A stretch of 64,000 nt of DNA from Pseudosulfitobacter koreensis (GTDB lineage Bacteria > Pseudomonadota > Alphaproteobacteria > Rhodobacterales > Rhodobacteraceae), in the NCBI RefSeq assembly GCF_024733015.1, contig NZ_JANKJG010000001.1, positions 496,001-560,000 on the forward strand, in the 5' to 3' direction. Of the stretch, positions 36,455 to 45,576 are shown one piece after another. Numbering within the stretch: position 1 is the first letter of the stretch; every line of letters begins with the position of its first letter. Position numbers and translations under genes: made by a program. Under the pieces are notes generated by a model. That model was not told the origin of the DNA. It made no database searches and was given only the letters and a program-made list of their open reading frames with translations.

Positions 36455-37786
36455 GTGGCGAAATCCAAGTCTCCCAAACCCGGCGGTCCTACGGAAGACG
36501 AAGATAAGGTCGCCGTCGATGTGACCGATGAGAGCGCCGAGGCATCTTCTGATACTCCCGATGTCGCGTCAGACGACAGCGTCGTGCTGGCTGAACCGGA
36601 GGTCGTGAAGAAGCAGCCGGAGACCGGGGAAGACATTACCGACAACCCGCAGCCTGAAATTGAAACACCCGAGTCCGAGGTCGAGACCGCGCATATCGAG
36701 CCTGCCGATCAGGACAAAGAGCCGATTGCCGATTACGTCGAGCCGGACACAACTTCGCCGGATACTGTTGTTGAAGATACGGCGTCTGACGACACGACGT
36801 ATGACCACGACACCAGGGTTGCCCCAATGCCGACACCCGCACCCGAACGCCGCAGCGGCGGGTTCTGGCCCCTGTTCCTGGGTGGCATCGTCGCCGCCTG
36901 TTTCGGGTTTGTCGCGGGCAAGACGCAGATCATGGACCCCTTCATGCCGCCAAGCTGGCGCACTGCCGTCGCACCCGTCGAGACCGGAGCCAGTCAGGAA
37001 GCGATAGATCAGGCCGTCGCCGGGTTGCGCAACGAGATCGAGGAGCTGCGCGGTCAGATCCCCACTGCACCTCAGGACAGTTCCGAGGCGCTGAGCGACC
37101 TTGAGACCACAATCACCGATCTGGAAACGCGCATTTCCGAGTTGGAACAGCGCCCGGAGCCGTCAACCATTACCTCGACCGCGCCCGATGTCGACATTTC
37201 GGGCCTGACCGACGAGTTAGCGGCCCAGCAGGCGCAGATCGACCAGCTTCTTGAAGACGCCGAAACCATGCAGGCGACCGCCACTGCGGCCGCGAACACC
37301 ACCTTGGCACGGGCTGCGGCCAGCCGTGTTCTGGCGGCGGTGGACAGCGGGTCGCCCTTTGCAGCGGCCCTTTCCGATGTCACAGCCAACAGCGATGTCG
37401 AAATACCCGCAGTGCTGGACGACGTCGCAGACGACGGGGTCACGACCCTGTCTGAGCTTCAGCAAACGTTGCCCGATGCCGCACGTTCGGCCCTGGCTGC
37501 GGCGCGCACCAATGCCACGGACGAGACCGGCGGCTTTGGCGGGTTCCTGCGCCGTCAACTTGGCGCACGCTCGGTGCAACCGCGCGAGGGCAACGACCCG
37601 GATGCGGTGTTGTCGCGCGTTGAAGATGCCGTGCGTCAGGGGCGGATCGCCGATGCCCTGGCCGAAGCCGACGCCCTGCCCGAGCCTGCCAAGGCTGAAA
37701 TGCAATCCTGGATGAATGCCGCACAGGCCCGTCTTGAGGCCATGAATGCCGCCGAAGCGCTGTTCCAGCGCCTGGCCGCGAACTGA
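36455..37786 (+). CDS. alphaproteobacterial mitofilin (Mic60-like) inner-membrane protein
   Basis: A 443-residue protein with an acidic, disordered N-terminus (residues 1-130), one membrane helix (FWPLFLGGIVAACFGFVAG, about 137-155), a coiled coil (about 180-280) and a C-terminal mitofilin-like helical domain. Bacterial Mic60 shapes intracytoplasmic membranes and is a relative of the mitochondrial cristae protein. The GTG start at 36455 follows GGAAGG; a GTG at 36419 has no such site. The hemD-mic60-hemY order is itself supporting evidence. Confidence 0.85.
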   Translation: MAKSKSPKPGGPTEDEDKVAVDVTDESAEASSDTPDVASDDSVVLAEPEVVKKQPETGEDITDNPQPEIETPESEVETAHIEPADQDKEPIADYVEPDTTSPDTVVEDTASDDTTYDHDTRVAPMPTPAPERRSGGFWPLFLGGIVAACFGFVAGKTQIMDPFMPPSWRTAVAPVETGASQEAIDQAVAGLRNEIEELRGQIPTAPQDSSEALSDLETTITDLETRISELEQRPEPSTITSTAPDVDISGLTDELAAQQAQIDQLLEDAETMQATATAAANTTLARAAASRVLAAVDSGSPFAAALSDVTANSDVEIPAVLDDVADDGVTTLSELQQTLPDAARSALAAARTNATDETGGFGGFLRRQLGARSVQPREGNDPDAVLSRVEDAVRQGRIADALAEADALPEPAKAEMQSWMNAAQARLEAMNAAEALFQRLAAN

Positions 37787-37796
37787 GGGGACCCGC

Positions 37797-39278
37797 ATGA
37801 TCTGGTCACTAGTCAAAATTATCCTGTTCGTCTGCGCCGTTGCGGCCATCGCCTTTGGCGCTGCGTTTCTTTTGGAAACCGACTGGGGCCTGCGCGCTGT
37901 TGTCGCAGGCACTGAGGTGACGCTGGGGCCGCTGGAATCGGTCATGGCGCTGGTGCTGTTGGTCCTTGCGGTCTGGCTGACCCTCAAGATCGTTGGCGCG
38001 TTGATCGCGCTTTGGCATTTTCTGAACGGCGACGAAACTGCGCTGACCCGGTATTTTGCCCGCAACCGTCAGGCCAAGGGTTTTGACGCCCTGTCCGAAG
38101 GGATGATGGCGCTGGCGTCCGGCGAAGGGCGCCTGGCGATGACCAAGGCGGCAAAGGCCGAGCGGTATCTCAACCGGCCCGAGTTGACCAACCTGCTGAC
38201 GGCGCAGGCCGCAGAGATGTCGGGCGACCGGCGCAAGGCCGAGGAAACCTATCGCAAGCTGGTGCAGAACGAACAGACCCGTTTTGTCGGCGTGCGCGGC
38301 ATCATGAAGCAGAAGCTGGCCGAAGGTGACACCGTAACGGCGATGGAACTGGCCAAGAAGGCCTTTGCGCTGAAACCACGCCATGAGGAAACCGGCGACG
38401 TCCTGCTGCGGCTTCAGGCGCAGTCATCAGACTGGAGCGGAGCGCGCAACACGCTGAACACCAAGCTGAAAACAGGTGCCTTGCCACGTGACGTGCACAA
38501 GCGGCGCGATGCAGTTCTGGCCTTGTCCGAAGCGAAACAGGTGTTCGAGGCCGATCAGACCATCGAAGCACGGGAGGCCGCAATCGAGGCCAACCGCCTG
38601 TCGCCCGATCTGATCCCTGCCGCCGTCATGGCCGCGCAAAGCTATATCCAGCAGGGCAACAAGAAATACGCGACGCGTGTGATCAAGAAAGCCTGGGAGG
38701 CATCGCCGCATCCCGATCTGGCCGCCACCTTTGCCGCGATCGAGCCGGATGAGACCGCTGCCGCGCGGTTGAAACGGTTCCAGACCCTGACGAAATACCA
38801 CCGCGATCACCCCGAAACGCGGATGTTGCTGGCAGAACTGCACATCGCCAGCGAAGATTTCCCGCAGGCGCGGCGGGATCTGGGCGATCTGTTCGAGACT
38901 GATCCGACCGCCCGCTCCGCCACTTTGCTTGCTGCAATCGCGCGCGGCGAGGGGGCCTCGGACACCGTGGTCAAGGGCTGGCTGACACGCGCGCTGACCG
39001 TGCCGCGCGGCCCGCAATGGGTCTGCGAGAACTGCCTGCACATTCATGCCCATTGGCAGCCGGTTTGCGAAAACTGCGAAAGCTTCGACACGCTGGCCTG
39101 GACCAAACCGCCGTTGGCCGAGGTTTCCATGCCGGGCAGCGTGGGAATGTTGCCGATGATCGTGGGCAGCCCCGATCCGCAGCCCGCGCCTCCGGCCGAT
39201 CTGGACATGATCGAGGACGCCGAACTGCTGGACCCGGATGTCGACGACTCCGAAGGCCGACCAAACAGCCGCACCTGA
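37797..39278 (+). CDS. hemY: HemY-family TPR membrane protein
   Basis: A 493-residue protein of the HemY_N family (not the protoporphyrinogen oxidase also called HemY). Two N-terminal membrane helices (about residues 3-25 and 41-63) precede a TPR-rich cytoplasmic domain and a C-terminal zinc-ribbon-like motif, VCENCLHIHAHWQPVCENC, which is usual in the alphaproteobacterial form. A role in late heme synthesis or membrane organisation is suggested by its constant position beside hemD. It follows the mitofilin gene by 10 bp. Confidence 0.92.
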   Translation: MIWSLVKIILFVCAVAAIAFGAAFLLETDWGLRAVVAGTEVTLGPLESVMALVLLVLAVWLTLKIVGALIALWHFLNGDETALTRYFARNRQAKGFDALSEGMMALASGEGRLAMTKAAKAERYLNRPELTNLLTAQAAEMSGDRRKAEETYRKLVQNEQTRFVGVRGIMKQKLAEGDTVTAMELAKKAFALKPRHEETGDVLLRLQAQSSDWSGARNTLNTKLKTGALPRDVHKRRDAVLALSEAKQVFEADQTIEAREAAIEANRLSPDLIPAAVMAAQSYIQQGNKKYATRVIKKAWEASPHPDLAATFAAIEPDETAAARLKRFQTLTKYHRDHPETRMLLAELHIASEDFPQARRDLGDLFETDPTARSATLLAAIARGEGASDTVVKGWLTRALTVPRGPQWVCENCLHIHAHWQPVCENCESFDTLAWTKPPLAEVSMPGSVGMLPMIVGSPDPQPAPPADLDMIEDAELLDPDVDDSEGRPNSRT

Positions 39279-39285
39279 TTAAGAA

Positions 39286-39312
39286 AGGCCGCAGGGCATA
39301 ACTCTGCGGCCT
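39286..39312 (+). terminator. terminator after hemY
   Basis: AGGCCGCAG (39286-39294) pairs perfectly with CTGCGGCCT (39304-39312) over a 9-base loop. The T tract is short, so efficiency is uncertain. Confidence 0.65.
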
Positions 39313-39431
39313 TGTACATATCCCCAAAATCAAACCATTCCTGCCCCATTCCTGTCGCAGTGTCAGGGCATTTCTGTTGCTGATCAGGACACTATTTTAA
39401 TTTTAACAATTACGCAGCGGCGGGCAATAAA

Positions 39432-39653
39432 ATGACAGTCTCCGACAGTTTTCAGGAACGGCTTAAACGGCTGGATGCAAAGCATAAGCAGTCAACCCAT
39501 GTACCACATATGGATCGCAACCCTGCGCCATTGCAGACCGGGCATGGAGTCGAATTCATGCAGCCCAAGACGCTGATACTGGCCTTTGGCGGGCTGGTGT
39601 CCCTGGTGGTTCTGGGATCTGTTCTGATGGTCGTGCTGACTGTGGCGCAATAG
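39432..39653 (+). CDS. small single-pass membrane protein
   Basis: A 73-residue protein with a polar, basic N-terminal half and one C-terminal membrane helix (KTLILAFGGLVSLVVLGSVL, then MVVLTVAQ). Unknown function. The upstream gap 39313-39431 holds a tandem CCATTCCTG repeat (39335-39343, 39346-39354) and an AGTGTC/GACACT inverted pair, perhaps regulatory. A shorter product from the Met at codon 43 would be just the helix. Coding status is supported by the clear hydrophobic segment and terminator spacing, but no family is recognised. Confidence 0.6.
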   Translation: MTVSDSFQERLKRLDAKHKQSTHVPHMDRNPAPLQTGHGVEFMQPKTLILAFGGLVSLVVLGSVLMVVLTVAQ

Positions 39654-39700
39654 ATCTCGCATTGGCCAGATGCGGCCCTGCACTGCGGTTTTGCAACGAA

Positions 39701-39728
39701 AAAAGCCGCCCGAACAGGGGCGGCTTTT
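39701..39728. terminator. bidirectional terminator between convergent genes
   Basis: AAAAGCCGCCC (39701-39711) and GGGCGGCTTTT (39718-39728) form an 11-bp stem with A and T runs on opposite sides, so it works for the small membrane protein gene (plus) and ahcY (minus). Confidence 0.88.
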
Positions 39729-39756
39729 AGCTTTGCTATGCTAAGGGTACGCCCGA

Positions 39757-41148
39757 TCAGTAGCGATAATGCTCGGGCTTGAACGGACCCTCGGGCGTGA
39801 CACCGATATAGGCGGCTTGCTCCGGGTTCAGTTCGGTCAGCTTTACGCCGATCTTTGCCAGGTGCAGGCGGGCGACTTTTTCGTCCAGATGCTTGGGCAG
39901 GATATAAACATCGTTTTCATAGTGGTCGCCGCGCGTCCACAGTTCGATCTGCGCCAGAACCTGGTTGGTAAAGCTGGCGGACATCACGAACGACGGGTGG
40001 CCGGTGGCATTACCGAGGTTCAACAGGCGGCCCTCGGACAGAAGGATCAGACGGCTGCCGGACGGCATCTCGATCATGTCCACCTGTTCCTTGATGTTGG
40101 TCCACTTGTGGTTCTTCAGCGCCGCGACCTGGATCTCGTTGTCGAAGTGGCCGATGTTGCCGACGATCGCCATGTCCTTCATCTCGCGCATGTGCTCGAT
40201 GCGGACAACGTCCTTGTTGCCGGTGGTGGTGATGAAGATATCCGCGTCGGCAACCACGTCTTCCAGCAGCACGACCTCGAAACCGTCCATCGCGGCCTGC
40301 AGGGCGCAGATCGGATCAACCTCGGTCACTTTCACACGGGCACCGGCACCGCGCAGTGACGCGGCAGAGCCTTTGCCGACGTCGCCATAGCCCATGACCA
40401 CTGCAACCTTGCCGGCCATCATGGTGTCAGTGGCGCGACGGATGCCATCGACCAGCGATTCCTTGCAGCCGTATTTGTTGTCGAACTTTGACTTGGTTAC
40501 GGAATCGTTCACGTTGATCGCGGGGAAGGGCAGCTGGCCCTGCTTTTTCAGATCATAGAGACGGTGAACGCCTGTCGTGGTCTCTTCGGACACGCCGACG
40601 ATCTGGGTGCGCATCTTGGTGAACCAACCGGGGCTGGCGGCCATGCGCTTTTTGATCTGGGCGAAAATCGCCTCTTCCTCTTCCGACTTCGGAATGGCGA
40701 TCAGCTCATCCTCGCCCTGTTCGACGCGCGCGCCCAGCAGGATATAAAGCGTGGCATCGCCGCCATCGTCCAGGATCAGGTTCGGGCCCTCTTCGAACAT
40801 GAACGACTTGTCGAGATAATCCCAATGTTCGACCAGCGACTGGCCCTTGATCGCGAAAACCGGAACGCCGCTGGCCGCGATGGCCGCAGCCGCGTGGTTT
40901 TGGGTCGAAAACACGTTGCACGAGGCCCAGCGCACATCGGCGCCCAGTGCCACCAGCGTTTCGATCAGAACGGCGGTCTGGATCGTCATGTGCAGCGAGC
41001 CGACGATGCGCGAACCTTTCAGCGGTTTGCTTTCGCCGTATTCCTCACGCAGGGCCATCAGCCCCGGCATTTCGGTTTCTGCGATGTCCAGTTCCTTGCG
41101 GCCATAATCGGCCAGCGCGATGTCCTTGACGATATAGTCGTTTGCCAT
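39757..41148 (-). CDS. ahcY: S-adenosylhomocysteine hydrolase
   Basis: Splits SAH into adenosine and homocysteine, removing the inhibitor left by methyltransferases. The 463-residue length fits the bacterial form with a 40-residue insertion. Seen: [17 protein letters not shown], the catalytic strip [19 protein letters not shown], the NAD loop [17 protein letters not shown] and the C-terminal [12 protein letters not shown]. The ATG at 41148 is the family start; the frame to 41187 has no support. I looked for an SAH or SAM riboswitch in the leader and did not find a convincing one. Confidence 0.97.
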   Translation of the reverse strand: MANDYIVKDIALADYGRKELDIAETEMPGLMALREEYGESKPLKGSRIVGSLHMTIQTAVLIETLVALGADVRWASCNVFSTQNHAAAAIAASGVPVFAIKGQSLVEHWDYLDKSFMFEEGPNLILDDGGDATLYILLGARVEQGEDELIAIPKSEEEEAIFAQIKKRMAASPGWFTKMRTQIVGVSEETTTGVHRLYDLKKQGQLPFPAINVNDSVTKSKFDNKYGCKESLVDGIRRATDTMMAGKVAVVMGYGDVGKGSAASLRGAGARVKVTEVDPICALQAAMDGFEVVLLEDVVADADIFITTTGNKDVVRIEHMREMKDMAIVGNIGHFDNEIQVAALKNHKWTNIKEQVDMIEMPSGSRLILLSEGRLLNLGNATGHPSFVMSASFTNQVLAQIELWTRGDHYENDVYILPKHLDEKVARLHLAKIGVKLTELNPEQAAYIGVTPEGPFKPEHYRY

Positions 41149-41265
41149 GAGGGCCCTCGTGGGAGTTGTTAAATTTGCCCAGCGCATATCAGTCAGGCCT
41201 TAATGAAACAATGCATAACGCCGCTTGGGTCACGCACATGTTGGACCCCTGGCCGCCTCAGGCAT

Positions 41266-41297
41266 GAAAAAACCGGCCAAGCGTCTGCCGGGCCGGT
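41266..41297 (-). terminator. terminator after the small periplasmic protein gene
   Basis: On the minus strand ACCGGCC (41297-41291) pairs with GGCCGGT (41278-41272) and is followed by a run of six T (41272-41267). It should separate the upstream gene from ahcY. Confidence 0.8.
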
Positions 41298-41324
41298 CGG
41301 GCATTTCGTTCTTTCAGGTGTCTG

Positions 41325-41612
41325 TCAGTTCAACTGCGCCAGCAAAGCGCCCGCATCACTGCCATCGTTCCAGTCTTCGCCGGTCTCCAGCACGCAGCTG
41401 TTGCCGTCGGGCAGATACTGAACCAGGGACCATGTCCCATTGCGCTCTGACGCCCAAATCTGGGTGTCCTTGTTTTCCTGTCCGGCGACGGGCGCCTCAT
41501 CATACCAATCGACAAGCGACGCTTCCATTTCGGCGCTGGACATGCAGACGCTGTCAGCCATTGCGGCCGAGGCAGAGAAAATCAGTGCAGTTATGGTCAA
41601 GACGGGTTTCAT
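41325..41612 (-). CDS. small exported protein of unknown function
   Basis: A 95-residue protein with a clear signal peptide (KPVLTITALIFSASAAMA, cleavage after AMA) and a mature part of about 76 residues. Two Cys remain (SVCMSS and NSCVLE), able to form one disulfide, and the sequence is rich in Trp and acid residues. The Met at 41612 is chosen because the signal starts there. I do not recognise a domain. It sits 177 bp upstream of ahcY on the same strand but has its own terminator. Confidence 0.75.
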   Translation of the reverse strand: MKPVLTITALIFSASAAMADSVCMSSAEMEASLVDWYDEAPVAGQENKDTQIWASERNGTWSLVQYLPDGNSCVLETGEDWNDGSDAGALLAQLN

Positions 41613-41678
41613 GATGTGCTCCTTCAGGGATAGAACTCTTGGGGCATCATACGGTTCCTTTCTTTTCCAAGAGGTTAA

Positions 41679-42287
41679 ATGGCACGCGCATCCAAGATGG
41701 CACCAAGAGCATGGCAAAGAATGCTTTCAGGGCGGCGGCTGGACCTGCTGGACCCGACGCCCGTGGACATCGAGATCGAGGATATCGCGCACGGTCTGGC
41801 CTTTGTCGCGCGGTGGAACGGGCAGACGCGGGGCGACTATGCCTATTCCGTCGCCGAACACTCGCTGCTGGTCGAAACCATCTTTGGCCGCATCGCCCCC
41901 AATGCCCCAGCCAAGTGGCGGCTGGCGGCACTGCTGCACGATGCGCCCGAGTATGTGATCGGCGACATGATTTCACCGGTAAAGGCGGCCATCGGCCCAA
42001 GCTATGGCGTGCTGGACGAACGGCTGGAGGCTGCGGTGCACCTGCGGTTTGGCTTGCCAGCCAAGGTGCCTGTGGCGGTGAAAAAGCAGATCAAGCGCGC
42101 GGATACCGTCAGCGCGTGGATGGAGGCGACCGAGATCGCGGGCTTTTCCAAGGCCGAGGCCGACAAGATATTCGGCACACCCGATCCTGCGCTGATGGAG
42201 GGGCTTTCGATTGTCCTGCGCCCGCCGGTCGAAATTCGCGCCGATTTCACCGCGCGACACGCGGAACTGCTGGGGGCAATGCCATGA
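41679..42287 (+). CDS. HD-domain hydrolase (YfbR-like nucleotidase family)
   Basis: A 202-residue HD-fold metal hydrolase: the metal ligands fit YSVAEHSLLV (His), LLHDAPEYVIGD (His-Asp) and KRADTVSAWME (Asp). The N-terminal SGRRLDLLDPTPVDIEIEDI is typical of the phosphohydrolases that resemble E. coli YfbR, a 5'-deoxynucleotidase. AAGAGG lies before the ATG. The stop overlaps the acetyltransferase start (ATGA), making a two-gene unit. Confidence 0.87.
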   Translation: MARASKMAPRAWQRMLSGRRLDLLDPTPVDIEIEDIAHGLAFVARWNGQTRGDYAYSVAEHSLLVETIFGRIAPNAPAKWRLAALLHDAPEYVIGDMISPVKAAIGPSYGVLDERLEAAVHLRFGLPAKVPVAVKKQIKRADTVSAWMEATEIAGFSKAEADKIFGTPDPALMEGLSIVLRPPVEIRADFTARHAELLGAMP

Positions 42288-42772
42288 TCCGGGTGCGTCA
42301 CGCCATGGCGCTGGATGCAGGATCAATGGCGCGGCTGTTGAACGCGATCATCGAAAAGGGCGGGACGACTGCGATGACCCGTGCGGTGACGGCCATGGAT
42401 ATCAAGAACTTGATGTCTATCGAACCTGATCGCTCGGCCTGGCAGGTGGCGTTGGACGGTACTGAAGCGGTGGTAGGATTCCAGTGGATCGCGCCGCACG
42501 TGAAACTTCCGCCCGAGGCCTGCGATATCGCCAGTTTCGTGCAATTGGGCCGCACCGGGCTGGGCATCGGATCAGCGCTGTTCGATGCGACACGCAAGGC
42601 GGCGGCGGACCTGGGATATACCTGGATCAATGCCACCATCCGCGCCGACAACGAGGGCGGGCTGACGTATTACCAAAGCCGCGGCTTTCGCGACTGGGCC
42701 ATAGACCACGACGTGAAGCTGGACAGCGGACAGGTCGTGGACAAGATCAGCAAGCGGTTTGACCTTAAATAA
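42284..42772 (+). CDS. GNAT-family N-acetyltransferase
   Basis: A 162-residue GNAT protein: IRVRHAMALDAGSMARLLNA at the start and the acetyl-CoA loop as QLGRTGLGIGSALFDATRKA (Q/RxxGxG/A-like), then NEGGLTYYQSRGFRDW near the C-terminus. The acceptor is unknown; family members acetylate small molecules, antibiotics or protein N-termini. It is coupled to the HD hydrolase and converges on regA. Confidence 0.88.
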   Translation: MIRVRHAMALDAGSMARLLNAIIEKGGTTAMTRAVTAMDIKNLMSIEPDRSAWQVALDGTEAVVGFQWIAPHVKLPPEACDIASFVQLGRTGLGIGSALFDATRKAAADLGYTWINATIRADNEGGLTYYQSRGFRDWAIDHDVKLDSGQVVDKISKRFDLK

Positions 42773-42776
42773 GGCT

Positions 42777-43331
42777 CTAACGCGGCGAGCGTTTCGCCAA
42801 GATCCGCTGCAGGGTGCGGCGGTGCATGTTCAGACGCCGTGCGGTTTCGCTGACATTTCGATCACACAGCTCGTACACCCGCTGAATATGTTCCCAGCGC
42901 ACACGATCCGCACTCATGGGGTTTTCAGGGGGCGGGGGCAGGTCGTCGCCGCGTGCCAGCAGCGCATTCGTGATGTCTGTCGCATCCGCAGGCTTCGACA
43001 GATAATCGGTCGCGCCGATTTTGACGGCGGCGACGGCGGTGGCAATCGCGCCGTACCCCGTCAGCACCACGACGCGCGCATTGGGGCGGCGTTCGCGCAG
43101 AACTTCGACTATGTCGAGCCCGTTTCCATCCTCGAGCCGAAGATCGACCACGGCATAGGCAGGGGGGCGCGCGGTGGCGATGGCGCGGCCTGCGGCGACT
43201 GAATCGGCGGTCTCGATCTCGAACCCGCGTTTCTCCATGGCTTTGGCCAGACGGCGCAGAAACGGCTCGTCGTCATCAACCAGCAGCAGCGACTTGTCTT
43301 CACCGATATCCTCTGGGCTCACCTCGGCCAT
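42777..43331 (-). CDS. regA: redox response regulator RegA/PrrA/ActR
   Basis: Global redox regulator of respiration, photosynthesis, carbon and nitrogen fixation in alphaproteobacteria. The 184-residue protein has a receiver domain (LLLVDDDEPFLRRLAKAM, phosphoacceptor Asp63 in VVDLRLEDGNGL, as in Rhodobacter RegA), a proline linker (LPPPPENP) and a Fis-type helix-turn-helix DRNVSETARRLNMHRRTLQR that is nearly invariant in the family. It lies downstream of senC with its cognate kinase gene regB divergent. Confidence 0.96.
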   Translation of the reverse strand: MAEVSPEDIGEDKSLLLVDDDEPFLRRLAKAMEKRGFEIETADSVAAGRAIATARPPAYAVVDLRLEDGNGLDIVEVLRERRPNARVVVLTGYGAIATAVAAVKIGATDYLSKPADATDITNALLARGDDLPPPPENPMSADRVRWEHIQRVYELCDRNVSETARRLNMHRRTLQRILAKRSPR

Positions 43332-43401
43332 CCCGTCTCTCCTGCATGTAAAATCCTGTCAGCGAACTATGTAGCGCGGCCGGGGCTGCGTCAAATATCA
43401 C

Positions 43402-44019
43402 CTATGCGTGTTCGACATAGCACTGAACGCGCTCCGCCATCTGCGCGGGTGTCGCTTCGCGGCGGAAAAAGTCGACGACGCCATGTTCCGGCAACGCGAG
43501 GTAGGTGAAGGTGGTGTGGTCGACCAGATACAGATCATCGTCCGAAGGGTGCGCCTTGTAATAGGTCTTGTAGGCCTGGCTTGCCGCCTTGACCTGTTCG
43601 GGCGATCCCGTCAGGCCGATCATCTTTTCGTGCATGGCTTGCGCATATTCGCCGACGACTTCGGGTGTGTCGCGCGCAGGGTCGATCGAGATGAACGCGC
43701 CCGTGGCCGAAATGCCGTTGTCCGCCAGAAGGTCCAGCGCGTCGGAATTGCGCGCCACGTCAAAGGGGCAGACATCGGGACAGAAGGTATAGCCGAAGTA
43801 GATCAGCGTGGGTTCGGTGATCACGTCCTTGTCGGTCATGGTTTCACCCTGGCCATTGACCAGCTCGAACGGTCCGCCGATCTGTCCGGTACCCCCGGCC
43901 ACGGCACTGCCGCTGCACTGTGCAAATTGATCATCTGTGCCCATGCGGGTGAACAGATAGGTGCCGCCAACCACGGCGATGGCGGCGACTGCCGCAAGAA
44001 TGGCGATAAGACGGGTCAT
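43402..44019 (-). CDS. senC: SenC/PrrC, SCO1-family copper chaperone
   Basis: Delivers copper to cytochrome oxidase or acts as a thiol-redox protein in signalling to RegB. The 205-residue protein has an N-terminal membrane anchor (about residues 3-24), a thioredoxin-like fold and the copper ligands Cys80-x3-Cys84 (TFCPDVCPFD) and His168 (VDHTTFTYL). It is placed between regB and regA as in Rhodobacter. Confidence 0.95.
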   Translation of the reverse strand: MTRLIAILAAVAAIAVVGGTYLFTRMGTDDQFAQCSGSAVAGGTGQIGGPFELVNGQGETMTDKDVITEPTLIYFGYTFCPDVCPFDVARNSDALDLLADNGISATGAFISIDPARDTPEVVGEYAQAMHEKMIGLTGSPEQVKAASQAYKTYYKAHPSDDDLYLVDHTTFTYLALPEHGVVDFFRREATPAQMAERVQCYVEHA

Positions 44020-44040
44020 CAGGACCTCCGGCTAAGGATT

Positions 44041-44054
44041 GCGCCGCTTGGCGC
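44041..44054. promoter_or_regulatory. inverted repeat between senC and regB, possible RegA site
   Basis: GCGCC (44041-44045), GCTT, GGCGC (44050-44054), followed by TGCG. It lies midway in the 94-bp divergent gap. RegA sites are loosely GC-rich half-sites (roughly GCG-C ... G-CGC), so autoregulation is plausible, but the match is loose. Confidence 0.3.
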
Positions 44055-44113
44055 TGCGTGGAACACTGGTATGCAGCCCTAAGGCGGATTTCAATGAACA
44101 GCATCGTGACATA

Positions 44114-45499
44114 ATGGCCCAGCCCGATCTTGACCTGATGACGCGTGCCCAGCGGTCCAGCTGGATACGTCTGCGCACGCTGATCCTGTTGCGTTGGGTG
44201 GCGATCATCGGGCAGTTAACAGCGATAACCGTGGCGCAGCGTCTCTATGGTCTGCAGCTTGAGCTGGGGCTTTGCTATCTCGCGATCGGCGTGTCGGTGA
44301 TCGCCAACCTGATCGCGATCTTTGTCTTTCCCGAAAACAAGCGTCTGAGCGAAGTCGAAAACCTGATGATGGTGATGTTCGACTTGCTGCAACTGGCATT
44401 CCTGCTGTTTTTAGCGGGCGGGCTTCACAACCCCTTTGCGCTTCTGATGCTGGGGCCGGTGACGATTTCGGCGGCCGTGCTGACTGCGCGCTCGGCGATC
44501 ATGACCGGAGGCACCGCGATCATCCTGGTGACGATCCTGTCAGAGGTCCATTTTCCCCTGCGCACCAATCAGGGCGAGACACTGCGCATCCCCGATATCT
44601 TCGTATTTGGTCAATGGACCGCTCTGGTGATCGCAATCGTGTTCATCGGTGCCTATTCACGGCGTGTGACCTCTGAAATGGATTCGATGTCCGATGCGCT
44701 GTCTGCGACGCAAATGGCGCTGGCGCGCGAACAAAAGCTGACCGATCTGGGAGGCGTCGTCGCTGCCGCCGCGCATGAGCTTGGCACGCCGCTTGCGACG
44801 ATCAAGCTGGCCAGTTCCGAGTTGATCGAAGAGCTGGAAGACCCCGATCTGCGCGAGGATGCTTTGCTGATCCGTGATCAAGCCGACCGCTGCCGGGACA
44901 TTCTGCGCGACATGGGGCGGGCGGGCAAAGACGATCTGCACCTGCGGCACGCACCGCTGATGGCCGTAATCTCGGAAGCGGCTGAACCGCACAGCCAGCG
45001 CGGCAAGCACATCCACTACACGCATGATCCGGACGCGGGGGACGAGATCAACCAGCCGTCGATCCTGCGCAAGCCCGAGATCATCCACGGGCTGCGCAAC
45101 CTTATACAGAACGCGGTGGATTTCGCCGCCGCGAACATCTGGATCGAGGCGCATTGGACAGACGGCACGATTTCCTTGCGAATCATGGACGACGGGCCGG
45201 GATATCCGCCGCAGATGCTGGGCCGGATCGGCGACCCTTTCGTGACCCGAAGACGGGGCATAACCGACAAACAGCCGCGGCCCGCATATGATGGCATGGG
45301 CTTGGGTCTGTTCATCGCCAAGACCCTGCTGGAACGGTCGGGCGCAGAGCTGACTTTTGAAAACGGATCAGACCCTTACACCCCGCCGCGTCACGCCAGA
45401 CAGGCCCAGCTGGGCGCCATCGTCGAAGTGGTCTGGCAGCGTCGCCTGATCGAATCCCAGGGCGAAAAGCTGGGACCGAACCAGCGCTTTTCGATGTGA
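44114..45499 (+). CDS. regB: redox sensor histidine kinase RegB/PrrB
   Basis: Membrane kinase that senses the ubiquinone pool and phosphorylates RegA. The 461-residue protein has six membrane helices (about residues 24-181) with the quinone-site motif GGLHNPF (102-108) and an H-box AAAAHELGTPLATIKLASSE (His221). The redox-active Cys sits 39 residues on (DQADRC, Cys260), matching Cys265 of R. capsulatus. The GHKL domain shows NLIQNAVDFA, DDGPGYP and GMGLGLFIAKTLLERSG. The ATG at 44114 fits the family; the frame to 44039 reaches into the regulatory gap. Confidence 0.96.
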   Translation: MAQPDLDLMTRAQRSSWIRLRTLILLRWVAIIGQLTAITVAQRLYGLQLELGLCYLAIGVSVIANLIAIFVFPENKRLSEVENLMMVMFDLLQLAFLLFLAGGLHNPFALLMLGPVTISAAVLTARSAIMTGGTAIILVTILSEVHFPLRTNQGETLRIPDIFVFGQWTALVIAIVFIGAYSRRVTSEMDSMSDALSATQMALAREQKLTDLGGVVAAAAHELGTPLATIKLASSELIEELEDPDLREDALLIRDQADRCRDILRDMGRAGKDDLHLRHAPLMAVISEAAEPHSQRGKHIHYTHDPDAGDEINQPSILRKPEIIHGLRNLIQNAVDFAAANIWIEAHWTDGTISLRIMDDGPGYPPQMLGRIGDPFVTRRRGITDKQPRPAYDGMGLGLFIAKTLLERSGAELTFENGSDPYTPPRHARQAQLGAIVEVVWQRRLIESQGEKLGPNQRFSM

Positions 45500-45512
45500 T
45501 CCGCGCCAGCAG

Positions 45513-45527
45513 TTAATATCCTGTTAA
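45513..45527. promoter_or_regulatory. CtrA full binding site upstream of divL
   Basis: TTAA (45513-45516), seven bases, TTAA (45524-45527), then C: an exact match to the TTAA-N7-TTAA(C) consensus of CtrA, the alphaproteobacterial cell-cycle regulator. It lies 50-64 bp before the divL ATG, in the 77-bp gap after regB. Such a site is rare by chance in GC-rich DNA. Confidence 0.65.
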
Positions 45528-45543
45528 CTTCTTCTTGCTTTGG

Positions 45544-45557
45544 TTGAACCGGTTCAA
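45544..45557. promoter_or_regulatory. 14-bp perfect palindrome in the divL leader
   Basis: TTGAACCGGTTCAA reads the same on both strands and lies 20 bp before the divL ATG, 16 bp after the CtrA-type site. It could be a repressor operator. No regulator is known to me for it. Confidence 0.4.
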
Positions 45558-45576
45558 ACAGAACCGGGGCCCTGCC

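Noticed and set aside
39335..39354. Tandem CCATTCCTG repeat as a regulatory iteron
   Set aside because: Only two copies, 11 bp apart, and no partner protein; noted in the neighbouring gene entry but not called.
41149..41265. Possible SAM or SAH riboswitch upstream of ahcY
   Set aside because: I could not match the conserved core of any SAM or SAH riboswitch class in the leader; a covariance-model search would decide.
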